Origin: Chitinophaga sp. MM2321
Lineage (GTDB): Bacteria > Bacteroidota > Bacteroidia > Chitinophagales > Chitinophagaceae
Assembly (NCBI RefSeq): GCF_964033635.1
Contig: NZ_OZ035533.1
Coordinates: 4,092,001-4,156,000, forward strand
DNA length: 64,000 nucleotides
Direction of reading: 5' to 3'
The notes below the pieces were generated by a model. That model was not told where the DNA came from and ran no database searches. It saw nothing but the letters and a program-made list of their open reading frames with translations. The position numbers were made by a program, and so were the translations under genes. This document shows, one piece after another, positions 36,401-44,383 of this stretch (its first letter is position 1; each line of letters opens with the position of its first letter).

Positions 36401-36903
36401 GGCGCCTGTACCGAGAAGTTACCACTGGCGTCCGTTACGGATCCCTGGCTACCGCCTTTTACTTTTACGGATACACCGATCAGCGGGGTTCCGTTGGCAT
36501 CTACCACGCGGCCGCTTACTTTGTCAGCTACCTGTGTTTCGCCTTTGGGAGAGATCACTACCAGGTTGTTGTCTACGATCCGGTACGACAATGTGCTATC
36601 CAACACCCGGTTCATCACTTCTACCAACGGCGCATCTTTTACCTTCAAATCTATCTTACCCAGTTTCCTGATATAAGTATAATTGTAAAAGAAGCGGTAG
36701 TCACTCTCCTTCTGGATCTTTTCAAAGATCTTATCTGCGTCCGTTTTCACAAAGGAAAGGGTGAATTTTTCCTGTGAAAAGGCCGTTGCTGAAGCATGCA
36801 GACAAGATGACAACACCACAACAAAACATAACTTCATAATGAGCAGTAGTTTGAACGTCTGGCGGAGCGTATAGGAAGCACCTCCAAATCTTCTTTTTTT
36901 CAT
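33430..36903 (-). CDS. SusC-family TonB-linked outer-membrane protein with STN domain
   Basis: A 1157-residue TonB-dependent transporter. After a signal region (about 15-44) it has an STN domain (about 46-115, FTLSFVKTDADKIFEKIQ), a carboxypeptidase-D-like domain (about 128-200), the SusC signature NEVVVIGYGTQKKKDITGAI, a plug with GSISGSNSPLYIVDGLPQTD, and a barrel ending RTFMVGLNAKF. The STN domain allows signalling to a FecR anti-sigma factor, and a fecR-sigma pair lies directly upstream on the same strand. It pairs with the SusD downstream. Confidence 0.95.
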   Translation of the reverse strand: MKKRRFGGASYTLRQTFKLLLIMKLCFVVVLSSCLHASATAFSQEKFTLSFVKTDADKIFEKIQKESDYRFFYNYTYIRKLGKIDLKVKDAPLVEVMNRVLDSTLSYRIVDNNLVVISPKGETQVADKVSGRVVDANGTPLIGVSVKVKGGSQGSVTDASGNFSVQAPAGAVLVFTYMGFQSQEATANGKDPLHITLQESTSGLNEVVVIGYGTQKKKDITGAISSVSGKDLRNVPVRNAAEALQGKASGVMVAQSSGSPGSSPVVRIRGIGSISGSNSPLYIVDGLPQTDIGWLNPNDIDAMDILKDASTAAIYGSRASNGVVIITTRKGSKTDQKMHVTFDSYTGVQSAWKRPHMLNAEEFIQYKLRAASAAGTAAPTSLDTPEKVAQVMKFVQDNSGPNGTDWWNEIMQQNAPMQSYNVGVSGASKNMTYASSVGYMNQKGIVKGSDYERVSWRTNVGADLSPRVKLSTNLGVIYESRRNVDENNPFTGTIFSAMAADPITPVYRNNLKSLPGFFGSIMDNYESDNPFSQYAGILYTNKLNPVAQINRMQQSVWEGIAIKGGASLDVKIIDPLTFRSNFGLDLGRGISKGFSPAYNLNPFDYSTYNTASNNSSWSNYFVWENTLTFDKTYGKHHVTGLAGVSAELTKGLNYGASKQGIVNNDEDMRIIDAATLNPGASGYTYSSAMQSFFGRINYVYADRYILAANIRRDGTSAFGDGQRWGTFPSVSGAWRFTEENFLRDAGLDWLSSGKLRASYGSIGNQYVGGGSGLYLSTYGNTYQRYVFGSTSTGFLGAERKTMANPSLQWETSKQVDLAIDLQLFDNKLDVTVDYFNKRVNNMLVVMPLPTTMGYPSNPYWTNAGTMMNKGWEVSVGYSNNLGDFSYNVRGNISTFKNEVLSMGGGEPIYTTAHLGETISKTEVGMPVGYYYGWLTDGIFQTQAEVDKSPQAGKSTPGDIRFRDINSLDADGNVVAGPDGKLDAADRTIIGNPWPDFIYGINIGLNYKRFDLSMFWQGSQGNDVMNILRYDTEAGTGWYNAPKGFLDKAWNGPGSTNQYYKISANAALNNSVSDYFVEDGSYLRLKNIQVGYNFPEKWLERARIPQLRLYVGAQNLLTITKYSGLDPEMGNSDPRLMGIDQGYFPQARTFMVGLNAKF

Positions 36904-36988
36904 AGATTTGTTTTAGAAAGGTTTGTAAGAAGGGTGTAAGTGAAGTTTCTCAGGCTGCTTACCCCCGTTTGAACGCATAAGCCTTTTT

Positions 36989-37017
36989 GGGAAGAGTATA
37001 GCTCTTCCCTTTTTTTT
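36989..37017 (+). terminator. Plus-strand intrinsic terminator between two minus-strand genes
   Basis: GGGAAGAG (36989-36996) pairs with CTCTTCCC (37002-37009) around TATAG, followed by eight T on the plus strand. Both neighbouring genes are on the minus strand and the minus direction lacks a T run, so the hairpin would stop a plus-strand transcript antisense to the start of susC. Confidence 0.7.
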
Positions 37018-37126
37018 AGCAGATGGTGCTTATCCCATCTTTATGATTAGTCAGGTGATACAAGTGAATAACAGTATTTTCATTACAGGTAATTTTTTTT
37101 GTGTTGATAAAATGTATGCTATTAAG

Positions 37127-38176
37127 TTATTTTGACAGATAAATATCTGTTGCTGTCATGCTGTAATGGAAGCCTGTGGTCATTTGCAGCAATTGCAGCG
37201 CCTTATCAATATCTTCCTTTTCAAATACACCACTCAGTACTTCCTGTTGCAGTGCTTCGTCTTCAAAGTGAATCTTTACATCATATAGTCTTTCCATCTT
37301 CTTCGCTACTTCAATAAATGTTTCATTCATAAAAGCCAGTTTCTGATCCCGCCAGGCTGTTTCCACTACCAGGCTGGAATCCTTGCTGTCTGTCAACCCC
37401 TGCACCTGGAAAGTGGCATGTTGTATGGCGGTCGTGGGTTGGGTGATATTTACTTTTTCCAGCGACAGCACCAACTTCTCATGTGGCAGCAACACTACTT
37501 TCTTTTCGGGGCTTTTACTCATCACCACCTGCACTTTTCCGCCTATCACGGTAACTTCAGCTTTTCTGTCATCACCATATGCTTTTACGTTAAAGGAAGT
37601 GCCCAATACCTGTATAGACAGATCGTTGGTGTGTACGACAAAGGGTTTTGTGTCATCCTTTACCACATCAAAAAATACTTCCCCCGTTACCGTTACATCC
37701 CGCGCGCTATCACTGAAGCGGTCGCTGTATGTCAGTCTGCTGCCGGCATTGAGCCATACTTTTGTGCCATCGGGCAATACAGTATGAATGGTATGCCCCA
37801 GTGGCGAATGGATGGAATGCGTTGCAGCGGCAACCATCGGCTTTGTTCCGCCGCTGCGCCATAACCATGTTCCGCCGGCAGTTGCCAACAGTAATGCCAC
37901 AGCAGCAGCCCACAAATATTTTTTTTTGTTCACCGGTGCTTCCTGTATTGTATGCAGCCGGAGTTCCAGCTGTTGCCAGCCACTATTCATGATCTCCTGT
38001 TCTGTTGGCCGTAAAGACGTCAACTGCGGGCTGCTTTCAATGGAATTGAAAACTTCTTCCATGAAACGATATTCCGGATTTTCAGTAAGCAGCATTTCCA
38101 GCTCGGCTAATTCCTCCGCACTCGCTGCCTGTCCTGTTTTCCGCGCTATCAGTTCCACAATTCTTTCTGATTTCAT
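37127..38176 (-). CDS. FecR-family anti-sigma factor
   Basis: A 349-residue inner-membrane protein: cytoplasmic sigma-binding N-terminus (about 1-80), one transmembrane helix (about 86-103, YLWAAAVALLLATAGGTWLW), a periplasmic FecR domain (about 115-210, HTVLPDGTKVWLNAGSRLTY and GEVFFDVVKDDTKPFVV) and a C-terminal DUF4974 domain (about 270-345, KLAFMNETFIEVAKKMERLY). It holds the ECF sigma factor encoded 80 bases upstream until the STN domain of the SusC transporter signals substrate. Confidence 0.95.
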   Translation of the reverse strand: MKSERIVELIARKTGQAASAEELAELEMLLTENPEYRFMEEVFNSIESSPQLTSLRPTEQEIMNSGWQQLELRLHTIQEAPVNKKKYLWAAAVALLLATAGGTWLWRSGGTKPMVAAATHSIHSPLGHTIHTVLPDGTKVWLNAGSRLTYSDRFSDSARDVTVTGEVFFDVVKDDTKPFVVHTNDLSIQVLGTSFNVKAYGDDRKAEVTVIGGKVQVVMSKSPEKKVVLLPHEKLVLSLEKVNITQPTTAIQHATFQVQGLTDSKDSSLVVETAWRDQKLAFMNETFIEVAKKMERLYDVKIHFEDEALQQEVLSGVFEKEDIDKALQLLQMTTGFHYSMTATDIYLSK

Positions 38177-38256
38177 CTAATAAATGATAGTACCTGCCTC
38201 TAAGGACACAGAATTTGACACGATTCCCTAAAGAGATAGAAAAAAAATTTAAGAAC

Positions 38257-38808
38257 TCAGGCAGTAGCGTGTTGCAGGAAAGGTTCCAGCAGTTGCGCCA
38301 GCTTTTTAAGCGCAATGGTTAACTGTGCATCTACCGTTTTAGGAGAGATCCCCAGGATATTGGCTACCTCTTTATAAGAAAGACCATCCTGTTTTACCAA
38401 TTTAAATATCAGTTTACATTTAGGTGGAAGCTGCTGAACAGCTTTGGCAATGGCCGATTCCAGCTCATGTGTCAACAAAAGGTCTGCTGTATTGGGCGAT
38501 AATTGAAAATGCTGGACATGCAAGTTATCAAGATCAGTTTCACAAAAAACGGTGGCAGTGCGCAACTGATTGAGCGCCGCATTCTTTACGGCCACGTACA
38601 GGTACACTTTTATATTAGCCACTTTATCCAGCATATGCCGCTTTTGCCAAAGCTTCACAAATACGTCATTCACGATCTCTTCAGCCTGCTGCCTATGCTT
38701 TAGAAAGGTAAAGGCAAACTGATATAACCGGAATACCTGTTGCTGATAAAATGCTTTAAAAGCCAGTTGGTCATCAAGAAATTGTATGCGGTAAAGCAAC
38801 TTCTCCAT
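38257..38808 (-). CDS. ECF RNA polymerase sigma factor
   Basis: About 183 residues from Met at 38808. The frame is open 32 codons further, but those residues are lysine- and hydrophobic-rich and unlike the family, so I choose the internal start MEKLLYRIQFLDDQLAFKAF. Region 2 is visible in YQFAFTFLKHRQQAEEIVND and VFVKLWQKR, and region 4 in LSYKEVANILGISPKTVDAQ. With FecR it forms the cell-surface signalling unit that should activate the adjacent susC-susD genes. Confidence 0.93.
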   Translation of the reverse strand: MEKLLYRIQFLDDQLAFKAFYQQQVFRLYQFAFTFLKHRQQAEEIVNDVFVKLWQKRHMLDKVANIKVYLYVAVKNAALNQLRTATVFCETDLDNLHVQHFQLSPNTADLLLTHELESAIAKAVQQLPPKCKLIFKLVKQDGLSYKEVANILGISPKTVDAQLTIALKKLAQLLEPFLQHATA

Positions 38809-39032
38809 AGTCACGCTAATAGCACAAAATAAATTTTTTTTAATAAAACGCGCTACATTCTTAAAATATTTTTTTAAATGGTAAATAATTAGGAGGGATG
38901 GCACAAAAAATTTGCAACACTGGTGTAAAAATAGATGTGGGCAGGTAATGAAGATTCTTTAATTTACAAATCATAGCCCTGACTGAAAATGCTGTTAACA
39001 ACTATATCCGGCATTTATTAAAATAAGACCCG

Positions 39033-41108
39033 ATGAAAGATAGTGTAGACCTGGAAGTAACTCCAACAGTAGCACCTGTATCCAACAACGCTACCCACGC
39101 ACACACCCATGGGGAGCATGATCATCATTCAACGGAATCCCACGGACACGCACACACGCAAATGATGATCTTCGGAAAGAATACAGAATTGTATTTCAGC
39201 CTGATCTGTGGTTCCTTACTGGGCATCGGTTTCGGACTATCTTTTATTACCGGCATTTCCTCCTGGATACCAACATCCTTCTCCATCGCTGCCTGTTGTT
39301 TTGGTGGATTTTTCACCGCCAGAGAAGCCCTGCAAACCATCGCAAAAGGCGGGTTTGAAATCGACTTCCTCATGCTGGTAGCCGCTATCGGCGCAGGTAT
39401 CCTCGGCAAGTGGCAGGAAGGCGCCTTGCTGCTCTTCCTCTTCAGCCTGGGACATGCACTGGAACACTATGCCATGGAAAAAGCCCGGAAATCAATATCC
39501 GCACTGGCCGACCTCGCCCCCAAAACAGCCTTGCTAAAACGCGACGGCGCAACGGTTGAAGTTAAAATAGAACAGCTGAAAGCAGGTGATCTTATTGTTG
39601 TCAGACCCAACACAAAAATCGCTGCAGACGGTATTGTAATACAGGGAAACAGCAGCGTAAACCAGGCGCCCATCACAGGAGAGAGCGTACCGGTTGACAA
39701 GCAGCCCGTAGAAAACCCCGATATAGACCTGAAAAAAGCCGATCAGCTGGAAGCAAAATACAAAGTGTTCTCCGGCTCCATCAATGGCAACGGCTCTCTC
39801 GAAGTAATGGTGAGCCGCATAGCCAGCGACTCCACCATATCACGACTGGTGAAAATGGTCAACGAAGCACAAACACAAAAGTCACCGACCCAACAATTTA
39901 CCGACAGGTTTCAGCGGTACTTTGTTCCTGCCGTACTCATACTCGTTATATTATTATGTGGTGCATTCCTGGTAATTGACGAACCATTCAGCAAAAGCTT
40001 TTACCGCGCTATGGCAGTACTGGTAGCCGCCAGTCCTTGTGCGCTGGCCATTTCTACACCCAGCGCCGTACTGAGTGGCGTAGCCTGTGCTGCAAAAATG
40101 GGTGTACTGATAAAAGGTGGCCGCCCCCTGGAAGACCTGGGCATGCTCACCGCCATCGCCTTTGATAAAACCGGTACTCTCACAGAAGGGAAACCCAGGC
40201 TGACACATGTAGTACCCATGAACGACGTCAGTGAAAACGATCTGCTGAAAATGGCCGTAGCCGTAGAAGCCCTCAGCGATCACCCGCTGGCTAAAGCAAT
40301 TGTGCGGGATGGCAAACAACGACTGGGAAATGTGGATATCCCCGCAGCTGAAAACCTGGAGGCAGTACTGGGCAAAGGAATTAAAGCCACCCTCCAACAG
40401 GAATCCATATACGTTGGCAACCTCGTTTTATTCGAATCCCTGGGTGATACCCCTCCTCCACCTGCACTAACCACAAAAGTCCGGGAACTGGAAGCCGGCG
40501 GCAATACCACCATGATCATAAGAGCCGGAAACAAATATGCCGGTATCATAGCCGTAATGGATACACCCCGCGAAGAAGCCAAAGCGGCGCTGACAGCACT
40601 GAAGGAACTGGGTATCCGCCGCATGATCATGCTGACAGGAGACAACCAGCAGGTAGCTGACGCAGTGGCAAAAGAAATTGGGATGAGCGAAGCCTGGGGC
40701 AGCCTGCTACCGGAAGAAAAAGTAGCCGCCATCAGAAAATTAGGAAAAGAGGAACACAAAGTTGCCATGGTGGGTGATGGTGTAAACGATGCCCCCGCAA
40801 TGGCCAACAGCACTGTTGGCATCGCCATGGGAGCCGCCGGCTCCGATGTAGCCCTGGAAACCGCCGACATCGCACTGATGGGCGACAAACTCCAACTCCT
40901 CCCCTTTGCCATCGGATTAAGCAGGGAGGCCAGACGCATTATTAAACAGAACCTCTGGATCAGCCTCGGCATGGTGGCGTTGCTCATCCCCTTAACCATT
41001 ACAGGACTTGCTTCTATTGGTCCCGCTGTTGTAGCACATGAAGGTTCTACACTCGTGGTAGTATTAAATGCTTTAAGACTGCTCGCTTACAAACAAAAAA
41101 ACCGCTAG
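39033..41108 (+). CDS. P1B-4-type heavy-metal ATPase with His-rich N-terminus
   Basis: A 691-residue metal-exporting P-type ATPase. It has TGES (215-218), the phosphorylated Asp378 in DKTGTLTEG, the HP motif in SDHPLAKAI and GDGVNDAP. The metal-site helix has SPC (334-336) in place of CPC, and the last membrane region has HEGST (about 669-673), which together define the P1B-4 group (Co, Zn or Fe(II) efflux; CoaT, CzcP, PfeT). The N-terminus has no CxxC domain but a run rich in histidine (HAHTHGEHDHH, about 22-42) that may bind metal. No adjacent metal regulator is seen. Confidence 0.92.
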   Translation: MKDSVDLEVTPTVAPVSNNATHAHTHGEHDHHSTESHGHAHTQMMIFGKNTELYFSLICGSLLGIGFGLSFITGISSWIPTSFSIAACCFGGFFTAREALQTIAKGGFEIDFLMLVAAIGAGILGKWQEGALLLFLFSLGHALEHYAMEKARKSISALADLAPKTALLKRDGATVEVKIEQLKAGDLIVVRPNTKIAADGIVIQGNSSVNQAPITGESVPVDKQPVENPDIDLKKADQLEAKYKVFSGSINGNGSLEVMVSRIASDSTISRLVKMVNEAQTQKSPTQQFTDRFQRYFVPAVLILVILLCGAFLVIDEPFSKSFYRAMAVLVAASPCALAISTPSAVLSGVACAAKMGVLIKGGRPLEDLGMLTAIAFDKTGTLTEGKPRLTHVVPMNDVSENDLLKMAVAVEALSDHPLAKAIVRDGKQRLGNVDIPAAENLEAVLGKGIKATLQQESIYVGNLVLFESLGDTPPPPALTTKVRELEAGGNTTMIIRAGNKYAGIIAVMDTPREEAKAALTALKELGIRRMIMLTGDNQQVADAVAKEIGMSEAWGSLLPEEKVAAIRKLGKEEHKVAMVGDGVNDAPAMANSTVGIAMGAAGSDVALETADIALMGDKLQLLPFAIGLSREARRIIKQNLWISLGMVALLIPLTITGLASIGPAVVAHEGSTLVVVLNALRLLAYKQKNR

Positions 41109-41171
41109 CCCTGTTATTAAATCGATAGACTGCTATATTCATCTCTTTTCATTTTTTTTAATAAAAATATT

Positions 41172-41708
41172 ATGAAAAAGATACTTTTTGCACTCTTCAT
41201 CTTATTTACCACCCACACATACGGCCAGGACAGCGCCACTCCTACCCCCACTTTAAAATCGATCTTACTGGCGCAATTAAAAAGCACCCACAATGTAAAA
41301 GACTGGTTTGTACCCGTAAACATTGCAGTGGAAGGACTCACACCTGCACAAGCCAACTGGAAAGACAGTAGCGGTAATCACTCTATCGGGCAACTGGTAC
41401 AACACCTGATTTTCTGGAATCAGCGGCAGTTGGATAAATTTAACGGGAAGCCGGAACAACCTTTCAGCGGTGACAATAATGAAACGTTTTCAGCAGTGGA
41501 CCAGGCAAGCTGGGATGCGACCGTAAAAAAAATAGATACCGTATTAACGGAATTGGAAAAAGTAATTGAACAATCCGACGAACAAACTTTAGCTCCCTGG
41601 TATACAATTATTGCACACATCTCTGCACACAATGCCTATCACATCGGGCAGATGCTGTATATCCGCAAACAACAAGGGTCCTGGAATCCGGAAAATGGTG
41701 TGAAATAG
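41172..41708 (+). CDS. Exported DinB-like protein
   Basis: A 178-residue protein with a Sec signal (about 1-18, TTHTYGQ). The mature part is a DinB/DUF664-type four-helix bundle, with SIGQLVQHLIFWNQRQLDKF and a C-terminal HISAHNAYHIGQMLYIRKQQ that supply the metal histidines. Export is less common for this family, whose members are mostly cytosolic. It ends 7 bases before the convergent VOC gene. Substrate unknown. Confidence 0.82.
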   Translation: MKKILFALFILFTTHTYGQDSATPTPTLKSILLAQLKSTHNVKDWFVPVNIAVEGLTPAQANWKDSSGNHSIGQLVQHLIFWNQRQLDKFNGKPEQPFSGDNNETFSAVDQASWDATVKKIDTVLTELEKVIEQSDEQTLAPWYTIIAHISAHNAYHIGQMLYIRKQQGSWNPENGVK

Positions 41709-41715
41709 TCTGCGC

Positions 41716-42138
41716 TCACGCACCGGTGCAATTCAACATCCAACGGATACCAAAATGATCCGTCAGGTTGCCATGCCAGTCACCCCAGAACTGTTTCTTA
41801 AATGGAATATGCACCTGTCCATGTGCAGCCAGCATATGGAAAGCCCGCTCTGCTGTTTTTGTATCCGGGAAGTCGAGAGAAAGAGCTACATCACCGCTGC
41901 TTTTGTGCGCCTCCTTACCGGGAAGTACATCACTGGCATAAATAACGCCACCGGGAAAATGCAATCTGCCATGCAGGATCTTGTCCTTATATTCATCCGG
42001 TGCATGCATGGCCGGGTTATCATAACGTGATTGTATTTCTACCGTACCATTTAAAATACCGCTGTAAAAGTTTAATGCCTCTTCACAATTACCATTAAAA
42101 TTAAGATACGGGATCAGCTTAATTTCTTTTGCTTCCAT
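41716..42138 (-). CDS. VOC-family (PhnB/glyoxalase-like) protein
   Basis: About 140 residues from Met at 42138 (MEAKEIKLIPYLNFNGNCEE). The frame is open 18 codons further, but those encode a hydrophobic stretch not expected in this cytosolic family. The pattern NFNGNCEEALNFYSGILNG and FWGDWHGNLTDHFGIRWML is that of PhnB-like VOC proteins. The enzyme activity is unknown; relatives include glyoxalases and resistance-type dioxygenase-fold proteins. Confidence 0.87.
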   Translation of the reverse strand: MEAKEIKLIPYLNFNGNCEEALNFYSGILNGTVEIQSRYDNPAMHAPDEYKDKILHGRLHFPGGVIYASDVLPGKEAHKSSGDVALSLDFPDTKTAERAFHMLAAHGQVHIPFKKQFWGDWHGNLTDHFGIRWMLNCTGA

Positions 42139-42351
42139 AACATTTTTTATAAAGATGAAGAAGATGAAAATCCAAAGACTACCCGCCCTCATTTCAAGCG
42201 GGACCTGCGCGGGCTATATGAACGGAGTGTATAATGATTGCATAACAGAAATGAAAGCCAGCGGATTTGTCTATATCAAATATAAACCATCAGCTCATCC
42301 CAACAAAAAGTAATGTGTTACTAAAGGCAGCATGCAATCATGAAATGAATG
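42139..42351. other. Intergenic stretch with a doubtful 52-codon frame
   Basis: Between the VOC gene and the hypothetical gene there are about 320 bases. A plus-strand frame at 42155-42313 encodes 52 residues starting MKKMKIQRLPALISSG; I do not recognise it and it has no promoter or composition evidence. The rest leads into a REP-like repeat. Confidence 0.25.
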
Positions 42352-42421
42352 CTTCGCTATGGGCAACAAAACGCCGGTCCCGGAGGGACCGCATATTGGT
42401 AACCCGGGGCATAGCGGTAAA
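42352..42421. repeat. REP-like repeat, second site
   Basis: CTTCGCTATGG (42352-42362) is followed by a perfect small hairpin CGGTCCC-GGA-GGGACCG (42375-42391), then AACCCGGGGCATAGCGGTAA (42401-42420). The last block matches 14239-14258 with a single mismatch, and the first corresponds to the reverse complement of a part of the 14-kb site. Confidence 0.65.
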
Positions 42422-42459
42422 ATCCGCAGTGTCTCATCAATATTCATCTTCCTATCTAA

Positions 42460-42921
42460 TTACAGGTCGGGCTTTTTCCAGCCGGAAACAGATTCCCGTT
42501 CATAGATAACATTAGGATTCTCTTCAAATAGCGGTTTAATAATAAAGAGAAGATCAAAATCTGATAAATTTCTTGCCAGTTGCCCGGCGCAAATGGAGAT
42601 GGCATTCCTGCCGATAGCGATACTGATTTTACGCTCAATCTGATGACATTTGGGCCGGATAGTGGTGATCACTTTGTCGAAGTTGGTTAACTTGTAAATG
42701 ATATAGTCACCAGATGAAGCCAGCGAGAAATTAATCCCTTTTGGCCGGATGTCGATGGTAGTTTTCATAATGACGATCCGTTTATCCATTTTCACTTTTT
42801 TCTCCTGCGAGATAATGTAGTCAAACTGTTTTCCCTGAAGCGCATCTTTATCCAATTTCCTGATTGTCATATGGGCTTGCTCCGCGGATACGATCTCGAA
42901 ATCTTCACTTAGGTTTAGCAT
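42460..42921 (-). CDS. Hypothetical protein
   Basis: A 153-residue soluble protein without a recognised domain. It is rich in beta-like segments and lysine/isoleucine (KRIVIMKTTIDIRPKGINFS, ISIAIGRNAISICAGQLARN) and ends SGWKKPDL. No signal peptide or membrane helix. It is monocistronic between a REP-like repeat and a decayed methyltransferase gene. A possible minus-strand promoter box TAAATTCG lies upstream. It may be a lineage-specific gene; no function can be assigned. Confidence 0.55.
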   Translation of the reverse strand: MLNLSEDFEIVSAEQAHMTIRKLDKDALQGKQFDYIISQEKKVKMDKRIVIMKTTIDIRPKGINFSLASSGDYIIYKLTNFDKVITTIRPKCHQIERKISIAIGRNAISICAGQLARNLSDFDLLFIIKPLFEENPNVIYERESVSGWKKPDL

Positions 42922-43086
42922 GATATATTGCTGAGGTTTGTTATAAATGATGTGCTGCTATTGCACACCTGTTTCATACCGGATGTAACTGTTTTGGTCA
43001 TTCTGAATGATCAGAAGGTGCGAATTTAAAAAAAACAAGGGGAGTTAACAGATTAAAATGCTTCAGATGTGTTATTCAAAAGTTAT

Positions 43087-43340
43087 TCAGTATAAAATTA
43101 CATTTGTGAGATGAACTGCCTCCGGGGGAAAGAGCTTTTTCTTACGCAAAATGCACGCTGCTAGGGCTTCTTCAGCAAAACAGTCAGTATCCCCGGAATA
43201 TCCGCTTATTATCTTCCTCAAAATATTCTGCTTGCTGCCACCTGCTTTGTCCTCCCGATAAGCCACTCCGTATTCTTTCCTGTTCCGCAACCGATTTCCA
43301 GACAGCTGTCAAATGCAATAACGGCCAATATTGCCAGGAA
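43087..43340 (-). pseudogene. Decayed SAM-dependent methyltransferase
   Basis: One minus-strand frame (43313-43218) reads FDSCLEIGCGTGKNTEWLIG and then stops; this is motif I of class I SAM methyltransferases. About 60 bases further on another frame continues TDCFAEEALAACILRKKKL, which fits the segment after motif I (DFSEEMLxxARxK). At least one frameshift and internal stops separate them, and no full-length frame exists. A dead gene next to a GNAT gene. Confidence 0.6.
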
Positions 43341-43343
43341 AAC

Positions 43344-43829
43344 CTACACCAGGAAAGAAGGATCATCATTTAAATCCATCTTCATCTCCACCAGGTTGGG
43401 CACAAACCCCATCTTCCGGTATGCCCGCAGGGCCGTTTCATTATCGCTATAGACATCCAACCGCATTTCGGTGATCCCCTGCAGGTAAGACCACTCCTTT
43501 AATGCCGCTACAATCTTTCCATTTACCCCCTTTCCCCGGTAATCCGGCCTTACATACATAAACCCCAGGTAGGCATACGTTGCATGCTTCACATAAGGCT
43601 TTGCGGCCTCAATCCGCGCATATCCCGATCCGATAATTTCCGATCCGGTCTCTGCTACCACCAGCTCCACATGATCGGCTGTCATCATCGCAGCAATGTC
43701 ATAATAATGAATAAGCCCCTCTTTCAAGGTGGTATCAAACGGTCTTTCTGCTTCAATGACACCTTGCTCAAACCCCAACAGGATCTCTAAATCGGCTGGC
43801 ACCGCCTTTCTTACGTTTATATTTTCCAT
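43344..43829 (-). CDS. GNAT-family N-acetyltransferase
   Basis: About 161 residues from Met at 43829 (MENINVRKAVPADLEILLGF); the longer frame from 43865 adds 12 residues before the family's usual beginning. Motif A is LGFMYVRPDYRGKGVNGKIV, with the RGKGVNGK acetyl-CoA loop, and motif B is MRLDVYSDNETALRAYRKMG. Substrate unknown. It is followed closely by the methyltransferase remnant. Confidence 0.87.
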   Translation of the reverse strand: MENINVRKAVPADLEILLGFEQGVIEAERPFDTTLKEGLIHYYDIAAMMTADHVELVVAETGSEIIGSGYARIEAAKPYVKHATYAYLGFMYVRPDYRGKGVNGKIVAALKEWSYLQGITEMRLDVYSDNETALRAYRKMGFVPNLVEMKMDLNDDPSFLV

Positions 43830-43918
43830 TTTGCATAAGATTTCCTTTCTTACGTCAAAAAGCATTCCTTACTTGACCACAAACGTTATTGATTAAAGTA
43901 ATCAGTCGTATGGTTGCT

Positions 43919-43926
43919 TATCTTTG
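43919..43926 (+). promoter_or_regulatory. Candidate -7 box for the VOC gene
   Basis: TATCTTTG matches TAnnTTTG fully, 19 bases before the ATG at 43946. Its position supports that ATG over an in-frame upstream start at 43889, which would lie before the promoter. Confidence 0.55.
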
Positions 43927-43945
43927 TCGTCTCAAACACACACAT

Positions 43946-44380
43946 ATGCAAACACCCGATCAAAGACTCTCCTTCCTTACACTGGGTGTACGGAACCTCC
44001 AACAGATGAAAACATTTTATGTAGAAAAATTTGGCTGGACACCCCTGAAAGAGGAAGAAGCGATCGTATTTTTCAAACTCAATGGCTTTATCCTGGGCCT
44101 CTTCTCCAGTGTAGAACTGGCGAAAGATGCAGGGGTAAAACATGAGGAGCATTCCTATAAAGGATTCACATTAGCCTATAATCTCCGCTCCGAAAAAGAA
44201 GTGGATGATCTCTTCGCTGCTTTCAAAGCGAATGGTGTGAAAATAGTAAAGCCCGCCGAAAAAGTTTTCTGGGGTGGCTACACCGGCTATATTGCCGACG
44301 TGGAAGATAACCTGTGGGAGATTGCTTATAACCCTTTCCTGGAAATGGATGCTGCAGGTAATGTCATCACCCACAAATAA
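43946..44380 (+). CDS. VOC-family (glyoxalase/bleomycin-resistance-like) protein
   Basis: About 144 residues from MQTPDQRLSFLTLGVRNLQQ. Two beta-alpha-beta-beta-beta modules are visible (MKTFYVEKFGWTPLKEEEAI and FWGGYTGYIADVEDNLWEIA), typical of VOC superfamily proteins. The acid ligand in DNLWEIAYNP is kept. Function unknown. The start is chosen at 43946 because a perfect promoter box lies at 43919-43926. The gene ends 3 bases before the convergent membrane regulator. Confidence 0.87.
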   Translation: MQTPDQRLSFLTLGVRNLQQMKTFYVEKFGWTPLKEEEAIVFFKLNGFILGLFSSVELAKDAGVKHEEHSYKGFTLAYNLRSEKEVDDLFAAFKANGVKIVKPAEKVFWGGYTGYIADVEDNLWEIAYNPFLEMDAAGNVITHK

Positions 44381-44383
44381 AAA

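Noticed and set aside
38809..38904. Longer N-terminus of the ECF sigma factor
   Set aside because: The 32 extra residues are not sigma-like, and MEKLLYRIQFLDDQ is the expected beginning.
42155..42313. 52-residue plus-strand frame
   Set aside because: No recognisable family, promoter or conservation evidence; likely chance.
43184..43369. 61-residue minus-strand frame
   Set aside because: It overlaps the methyltransferase remnant in a frame without its motifs.
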